The notes beneath the pieces were generated by a model. That model made no database searches. It was not told the DNA's origin and worked only from the letters and a program-made list of their open reading frames with translations. Source: Clostridia bacterium (GTDB lineage Bacteria > Bacillota > Clostridia > Oscillospirales > Oscillospiraceae). Taken from it: a stretch of 10,625 bases of DNA. Every line of letters begins with the position of its first letter. Position 1 is the stretch's first letter. The stretch covers positions 1 through 10,625 of the forward strand of contig JAGKTU010000075.1 in the NCBI GenBank assembly GCA_021153265.1, in the 5' to 3' direction. Below are positions 6,519-10,625 of the stretch, in pieces. Both the position numbers and the translations under genes were made by a program.

Positions 6519-7361
6519 ATGAAAAAGATGATCGCATTGTTGCTGGCGCTAATGGTACTGCTTCTGGCTGGCTGCGGCAGCAACGGACAGGAAGAAATCG
6601 ACAAGCTGAATGCGGAACTGGAAAAGGTCTCCGCCATCAGAACCGTCCATGCCATCCATGCAACCGTTGACGGCAAGAGCGACGTGGAGTTCAGCGGCGA
6701 AGGCAGCTTTACTGCCACTGCCGTCGTCCCCGAGGGGCAGCTGGTGGACCACTGGGAGGTCAACGGCGAAATTCAGCCCGATTCCGCTGCCGATACCTTC
6801 GCTTTTACCGCCAAGGAAGATACTGTGGTATCCGCCCAGTTCCGCGCAGAGAAAAAGCTCACCGCCATCAATGCCGAAATTCGGTTCCTGAATGCTGAGG
6901 GAAATCCTGCCGGCGAAGCGCTGACCGAGTTCGTATTTGAGGAAGATTATGCAAACCCCGTCACCGGTGAGACCTGCGAAGGCGGCAAGATCAGCGCAGA
7001 GATCTCGGCTGTGATCCCCAATGGCATGGTTGTGGACTACTGGCTGATCAACGGCGTGCCCTATTACTACAACACCGGCGTCTCCGGTTTCGTGGTAAAG
7101 GATCTGGACGAGGCTACCACCTATGAAGTGGTGCTGAAAGAGAAACCCATCACTTATTACAAAGTGACCTGCAATAGCTGTAATTTCGGCGGAAAGACCA
7201 GCGGTTATGTAGCCGCCGGCACCAAAATTACCGTCAAGGGCAATACTAACACCTACGGCGATTTCTATATTGGCGGCACCAAGATTGCGGATGATAAGTA
7301 TAGCATCACTGTCACCATTACCAGCAATACCACGATTACATTCTACGCGGTTATCAACTGA
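6519..7361 (+). CDS. Lipoprotein with three InlB-B-repeat-like modules
   Basis: The ATG at 6519 follows AAGGAG (6504-6509), which overlaps the stop codon of the preceding gene, so the two are translationally close and co-transcribed. The 280-aa product has a lipoprotein leader with LAGC (16-19), a short amphipathic helix (EEIDKLNAELEKV, about 25-37) and three beta modules. Module 1 (about 42-108) has the order GSFTATAVVPEGQLVDHWEVNG ... TFAFTAKEDTVVSAQF, split here as GSFTATAVVP and VDHWEVNG, typical of divergent InlB B-repeats. Module 2 (about 115-207) is longer, with VVDYWLINGV. Module 3 (about 212-280) contains CNSC (218-221) and ends TITFYAVIN. Such repeats are common in exported Bacillota proteins and usually mean a binding or spacer function; no enzyme motif is seen. 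Confidence 0.9.
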   Translation: MKKMIALLLALMVLLLAGCGSNGQEEIDKLNAELEKVSAIRTVHAIHATVDGKSDVEFSGEGSFTATAVVPEGQLVDHWEVNGEIQPDSAADTFAFTAKEDTVVSAQFRAEKKLTAINAEIRFLNAEGNPAGEALTEFVFEEDYANPVTGETCEGGKISAEISAVIPNGMVVDYWLINGVPYYYNTGVSGFVVKDLDEATTYEVVLKEKPITYYKVTCNSCNFGGKTSGYVAAGTKITVKGNTNTYGDFYIGGTKIADDKYSITVTITSNTTITFYAVIN

Positions 7362-7401
7362 TCCACTGCAGGCAGTTGGCTGACAGACAGGAGGCGTAGC
7401 C

Positions 7402-8985
7402 ATGAAACGCTTACTTAGTTTCCTACTGATCCTTGTGATGCTGCTTTCCGTGGCAGCCTGCGATGCGGAAACATCGGACAGACGGGGGCGGAGCGACAGA
7501 ACGGATCGGCACCACCGAAATGACCCCGACGAACAAACCGACCCGGAGCTCCCTGCTCACCAAGAGGTTGTTCCGCTGTCGGTTTTGGTTGGCGACCACT
7601 ACCTGCGGGAAGTGTCCGATGACTATGTTCAGCTGGCGGTGGTTCGCTGGCAGAGCGTGGTGCTGAGCGATGCCTGTGCAGCAGAATACCCCAAACTGGC
7701 GAAAGCTCTGCTGGACTGGAACCGGGGCGAATGGGATATGTCCCATTCGACGATGGAGGATATGCTCCCCGATGCCCGGACAGAAGCCGAGGAGAACGGC
7801 CACTATTTTGGAGGCTATACCTATAGCGCTGCCTCCAGTGTCCACCGGGCGGACAATCTGATACTAAGTGTCCGCTATGATTACGATAGCTATACCGGAT
7901 TCCGGCCCTATCACGGCACCTACTGCCTGAATCTGGACCCCATCACAGGAAAAACCATTACCATTGACCAGTTGATCGGCGATCTGGAAAAGCTGCCGGC
8001 GATTCTGGAGCAGGAGCTGCGGGAAAAGTACAGCGATTACGCTGCGGAGGATTTCGACGGCATTGCGGGCTGGCTGGAAGAATACAGCCCCGAGGCGTTT
8101 ACCTGGACAATCAGTTATCAGGGAATCCACTTCTACTTTGGTGCCGCTGAGCTGGCTGCCGGCGCATTGGGTCCTCTGGAGGTCACCTTGTGGTTTGAAG
8201 AGTACGCTGATCTCATCGACAGCAAGTATTTCAGCATTCCTGAGGGCGGCTATGTTCTTTCTCTGCCTCAGATGACTTCCACAGATGTGGATCTGACCCC
8301 CGGAGACGGGCAATGGGATCGGATCTATGTGGAAATGCCCGATGGAGGTGGCCCGATCGTCGGCAAAAACGATATGTTCATCCGAAATGAGGAATACTAC
8401 GGTTATTCCATGGATGCCTACCTTGTCACCCCCGATAACAAGCATTTCTACATCTATCTGGACTGTTCCAGCGACAATGACTACCGCACTGTCTTCGTTT
8501 ATGATCTGTCCGGTGCGTATCCGAAATGTGTCGGGGAGTTCTTCGGCGTCGGTTTCGTCGGCCAGTGGTGGGAGGATTACGAACTGGGTGCGACCTGGTT
8601 CGATCAGGTGTTCAACGATCCTTCCGGATTCGAACTGGGTACCCATATGGATATGCTGGGAACCATGACCGGCACCAAAATCTACCGCACAGACCCCGAA
8701 ACCGGCCTTCCCTTCACCGAAATGCAGGCATACACCCTGCCCGAAGACCGGGAACTGGTTTCTCTGATCGATTTGGAATTACAAATCCTGCCGGAACTGG
8801 AAACGCAGACGATCCCTGCCGGCACAAAGTTCTATTTCCTGCGCACCGATGGGGAAACCTATGTGGATATGTATCTGGAGGATGGTCGGGAGTGCCGTGT
8901 CGAGGTGGAGCACCGGGATTGGCAGCATTACGTCAATGGCATCGATGAATACGAGTGCTTCGACGGCATCCTGTACGCCGGATAA
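7402..8985 (+). CDS. Large lipoprotein with DUF3298 (RsiV-like) domain
   Basis: The ATG at 7402 has AGGAGG (7389-7394) 7 nt upstream. The product is 527 aa. It has a lipoprotein leader with lipobox VAAC (17-20), then a linker rich in Asp, Arg and His (about 21-52). Residues about 60-165 look like the DUF4163 partner region (YPKLAKALLDWN). Residues about 170-275 fit DUF3298: YHGTYCLNLDPITGKTITI, then FTWTISYQGIHFYFGAAEL, AAGALGPLEVTLWFEEY. The C-terminal half (about 280-527) is beta-rich and unassigned, ending with an SH3-like stretch (IPAGTKFYFLRTDGETY). DUF3298 occurs in B. subtilis RsiV, whose extracellular part binds lysozyme, and in PdaC-type proteins. Here it is a lipoprotein with no cytosolic anti-sigma segment. 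It is the last gene before a terminator. Confidence 0.9.
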   Translation: MKRLLSFLLILVMLLSVAACDAETSDRRGRSDRTDRHHRNDPDEQTDPELPAHQEVVPLSVLVGDHYLREVSDDYVQLAVVRWQSVVLSDACAAEYPKLAKALLDWNRGEWDMSHSTMEDMLPDARTEAEENGHYFGGYTYSAASSVHRADNLILSVRYDYDSYTGFRPYHGTYCLNLDPITGKTITIDQLIGDLEKLPAILEQELREKYSDYAAEDFDGIAGWLEEYSPEAFTWTISYQGIHFYFGAAELAAGALGPLEVTLWFEEYADLIDSKYFSIPEGGYVLSLPQMTSTDVDLTPGDGQWDRIYVEMPDGGGPIVGKNDMFIRNEEYYGYSMDAYLVTPDNKHFYIYLDCSSDNDYRTVFVYDLSGAYPKCVGEFFGVGFVGQWWEDYELGATWFDQVFNDPSGFELGTHMDMLGTMTGTKIYRTDPETGLPFTEMQAYTLPEDRELVSLIDLELQILPELETQTIPAGTKFYFLRTDGETYVDMYLEDGRECRVEVEHRDWQHYVNGIDEYECFDGILYAG

Positions 8986-9002
8986 CCGGATTTTTTGCAA
9001 GC

Positions 9003-9034
9003 ACGCCCTGCCGTTTACGCGGCAGGGTGTTTTT
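9003..9034 (+). terminator. Intrinsic terminator ending the nine-gene cluster
   Basis: The arms 9003-9013 (ACGCCCTGCCG) and 9020-9030 pair over 11 bp, with one G-T pair, around the 6-nt loop TTTACG. TTTTT follows directly (9030-9034). It lies 17 nt after the stop at 8985 and separates the cluster from the regulator gene. Confidence 0.92.
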
Positions 9035-9058
9035 GCGCCAGAGAAGGCAAAGAAACAG

Positions 9059-9087
9059 TAGATTTATCCGTCAATATATGCTAAGAT
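9059..9087 (+). promoter_or_regulatory. Extended -10 promoter for the 7TM-LuxR gene
   Basis: TAAGAT at 9082-9087 is preceded by TG and one base (9079-9081), an extended -10. The hexamer 17 nt upstream (TAGATT, 9059-9064) is a weak -35, as is common with extended -10 promoters. It sits just after the terminator at 9003-9034. The leader carries a small stem, GCTTTC/GAAAGC (9103-9118). Confidence 0.55.
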
Positions 9088-9147
9088 AGGTTCACTTGAA
9101 GAGCTTTCGGAAGAAAGCAGAACATAAGAAGGCGGTATCAAAACAGA

Positions 9148-10179
9148 ATGAATCACGGGGATTTATCCATTGCGTATGGCGTGCTTGCGCTTTTGGCAGT
9201 ACTGCTGCTGACAGCGTACCTTCTCTTTAATACAAAGAAAAACCGCCTCTTTTTGGCGCTGTTTGGCTGTGTAGCCGCATCCAACTGCGGTTATTTTCTG
9301 CTGTCGATCACCAATCACTTGACAATAGCCAAATTTGCCAATGCCCTGTCTTATTTCGGCGGCGCGTTTTCCATGCTGGTCATGCTGTTCATCATTTACG
9401 ATGTTTGCCGGATGCGCAGCAGAAAGTGGCTTTTCTGCCTCCTGACCGGCATCAGCATTGCAGTCTTTGCCGTGGCGGCCAGCGGTGACTGGCTGGGGCT
9501 GTACTACAAGTCCATTTCTCTGGAACACGTCAACGGCATGACCTGTCTGGTTAAGGAATACGGCCCGCTGCACAGCCTGTACGCGCTGTATCTGGCTGCT
9601 TATGTGGCGCTCATGCTGATGATCATCGCCTACGCATCCAAGACCAAGCGCCTGTCCTCGCCTAAGTACACTCTGTTTCTTCTGGTTGCGGTTTTGCTGA
9701 ATGTGGGCGTATGGCTGGTGGAGCAATGTCTTACGGAAGAGTTTGAATTTCTGTCGGTGTCCTATATCGTGACGGCGGTTCTGTTGCTGCTGATCTACGA
9801 TATGCTGCATGACTACGGCATTATCCGACCGGATACCGGCATTGTAAGCGTCCAAATGCTCAATCAGCTGAATATGCCCCAAAGCACGCCCGGCGCGCTG
9901 CCTTCCGGGATGGAGGATATGTTCCACGGTTTTGCGGAAAAAATCAAGACCCTGTCTTCCGCGGAACGGCGGATTCTGAATTACTATATCGATGGTCACG
10001 ATATCGCGGATATCCCCGAACTGGCCTTTATCAGCATCCACACGGTGAAAAAGCACAACCGCAGCATCTATCAGAAGCTGGAAATCGCCTCCCGGGATGA
10101 ACTGATGCTCTATATTGAACTGTTCCGCCGCTGCGGCCGCCTTCAGGAGCTGGCCGGCGAGGAAATGGAAGCAGAATAA
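9148..10179 (+). CDS. Membrane-bound regulator: 7TM sensor fused to LuxR-type HTH
   Basis: The ATG at 9148 gives 343 aa. The ribosome binding site is weak: AGAAGG at 9127-9132 is about 15 nt away, but no better start precedes the first helix. Seven hydrophobic helices lie at about 8-27, 34-54, 67-86, 94-111, 142-162, 172-191 and 203-220. The pattern, including the SYFGGAFSMLVMLFIIYDV stretch and the loop between helices 4 and 5, resembles the 7TM N-terminal domain of some histidine kinases. Instead of a kinase, a linker (about 225-268) leads to a LuxR/GerE HTH at about 269-330, with LSSAERRIL and the recognition part SIHTVKKHNRSIYQKLEI followed by SRDEL. No H-box or ATP-binding motif is present, so it should act as a one-component, membrane-tethered transcription factor. 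Its target is unknown; the neighbouring cluster is a natural candidate. Confidence 0.9.
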   Translation: MNHGDLSIAYGVLALLAVLLLTAYLLFNTKKNRLFLALFGCVAASNCGYFLLSITNHLTIAKFANALSYFGGAFSMLVMLFIIYDVCRMRSRKWLFCLLTGISIAVFAVAASGDWLGLYYKSISLEHVNGMTCLVKEYGPLHSLYALYLAAYVALMLMIIAYASKTKRLSSPKYTLFLLVAVLLNVGVWLVEQCLTEEFEFLSVSYIVTAVLLLLIYDMLHDYGIIRPDTGIVSVQMLNQLNMPQSTPGALPSGMEDMFHGFAEKIKTLSSAERRILNYYIDGHDIADIPELAFISIHTVKKHNRSIYQKLEIASRDELMLYIELFRRCGRLQELAGEEMEAE

Positions 10180-10190
10180 ACCTGCTGCGT

Positions 10191-10225
10191 ATACTGAGGA
10201 TGCTGAAAGCATCCTCAGTATTTTT
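10191..10225 (+). terminator. Intrinsic terminator of the 7TM-LuxR gene
   Basis: The arms 10191-10204 (ATACTGAGGATGCT) and 10208-10221 are exact complements (14 bp) around GAA, followed by TTTTT. It starts 12 nt after the stop at 10179. Its core CTGAGGAT/ATCCTCAG is shared with the palindrome at 489-521. Confidence 0.92.
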
Positions 10226-10257
10226 CTTCGCCTCAGGTGATGTGCCACAAACAGAAG

Positions 10258-10291
10258 AATCCCGACTTACCATTTCTGGCAAGTCGGGATT
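10258..10291 (-). terminator. Probable terminator of the right-edge minus-strand gene
   Basis: The arms 10258-10268 (AATCCCGACTT) and 10281-10291 (AAGTCGGGATT) pair perfectly over 11 bp. Inside, after one mismatch, CCA/TGG adds 3 bp around TTTC. Read on the - strand, it lies 64 nt after the stop at 10355 and is followed by the T-rich CTTCTGTTTG. On the + strand the following sequence is less T-rich, so it may work in both directions but best for the - strand gene. Confidence 0.6.
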
Positions 10292-10354
10292 AAACTTATT
10301 CAGATAAAAATCTCGCAAGAAAGAGGCTTTCGCCGGGTGGGTAGCTGGTTTTAC

Positions 10355-10625
10355 TCAGTGCAGGTATGCGTAAGCGGAGTCGGAGAACTTCATGATGCTG
10401 CCGTACAGGGAATCCGCATTGCTCATACGGGCGATGTAGCTTGCCATGCTGTCGGTAGCGGAGCCATAGACGGTACCGTCGGCATTGTAAACGGTGACGG
10501 TGATGGGCATACGGCCGTCAGCCACGGCGACCTGGGTGATGTTGATCAGGTATGCACCGGAGATCTCGGTGGGAGCGACACGCTCAGAGACCTTCTTGCC
10601 GGAGTGGTTGGTGAACTCGATCACA
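10355..10625 (-). CDS. C-terminal end of a second surface-type protein (partial, 5' end outside window)
   Basis: The frame runs leftwards from the window edge to TGA at 10357-10355, showing 89 residues. A GTG lies at the very edge, but it aligns with an internal Val of the left-edge protein, so it is not the start. The protein matches the last 89 residues of the left-edge gene product at 78 positions, including VAPTEISG, DGRMPITVTVYNADG and the end SAYAYLH. Differences are mostly conservative (Ile/Val, Ser/Thr, His/Tyr). This argues for a functional paralogue, not a decayed copy. The two genes point at each other across the cluster. No family name or function can be given beyond a likely exported beta-sandwich module. 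Confidence 0.85.
   Translation of the reverse strand, partial: VIEFTNHSGKKVSERVAPTEISGAYLINITQVAVADGRMPITVTVYNADGTVYGSATDSMASYIARMSNADSLYGSIMKFSDSAYAYLH
10355..10625 (-). repeat. Right arm of the long inverted repeat (coding)
   Basis: This is the reverse-complement partner of 115-385, colinear without gaps over 271 nt and cut by the window edge. The true length is unknown, but the homology is strong up to the edge (the first 30 nt visible are about as similar as the rest). Confidence 0.9.

Noticed and set aside
9148..10179. Histidine kinase
   Set aside because: The 7TM part is kinase-like, but there is no H-box, N-box or G-box, and the C-terminus is a LuxR HTH.
9163..10248. 361-codon open frame on the - strand opposite the regulator gene
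   Set aside because: The + strand shows seven membrane helices and a LuxR HTH; the - strand frame starts across the terminator and has a Gln/His-rich composition without domains.
1..10625. Insertion sequence or composite transposon bounded by the inverted arms
   Set aside because: No transposase or integrase gene and no target duplication are visible; the arms are coding sequence ending at stop codons, so paralogous genes explain them better.

Overview
The window looks like chromosomal DNA of a gut-type, moderately GC-rich Clostridia (Bacillota; possibly Oscillospiraceae-like). The evidence is strong AGGAGG-type ribosome binding sites, TTG starts, MKRLLALLLALVM-type lipoprotein leaders with AAC/AGC lipoboxes, and DUF4428, TPM and DUF3298 families typical of that group. 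The taxonomic call is inference. There are no rRNA, tRNA, transposase, integrase or CRISPR signals.

Layout. (1) Positions 1-385 hold the 3' end of a large, probably surface-exposed protein gene, closed by a strong intrinsic terminator. (2) Positions 434-587 are a gene-free stretch with two long perfect inverted repeats. (3) Positions 588-8985 hold nine genes, all on the + strand, mostly 13-41 nt apart, each with a clear ribosome binding site and ending at a terminator at 9003-9034. The first three encode zinc-ribbon proteins: a Cys-rich 124-aa protein, a DUF4428 protein with a C-terminal zinc ribbon, and a TFIIB-type double zinc-ribbon protein with a C-terminal membrane tail. A TPM-domain membrane protein follows. 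Next come two small lipoproteins, an Ig-like membrane-anchored protein, an InlB-repeat-like lipoprotein and a large DUF3298 (RsiV-like) lipoprotein. The only large gap, 5168-5356, folds into three consecutive stem-loops. (4) Positions 9148-10179 encode a membrane-embedded regulator: seven transmembrane helices joined to a LuxR/GerE HTH. It has its own promoter and terminator. (5) Positions 10355-10625, on the - strand, hold the 3' end of a second gene that is a close paralogue of the one at the left edge. The whole ~10 kb block is therefore flanked by convergent, inverted copies of the same coding sequence (about 89% identical over the 271 nt visible).

How it may work (inference). The zinc-ribbon protein plus TPM protein pair resembles ydjG-ydjH of the Bacillus subtilis pspA-ydjGHI envelope-stress operon. 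Here no PspA or SPFH partner is visible, and the pair is joined to five exported or membrane-anchored proteins and an adjacent 7TM-LuxR regulator. The most economical reading is a cell-envelope sensing or maintenance module: cytosolic and membrane-tethered zinc-ribbon adaptors, a TPM membrane protein, a set of extracytoplasmic lipoproteins that could bind envelope or host ligands, and possibly a membrane-bound transcription factor. None of this is proved by sequence alone.
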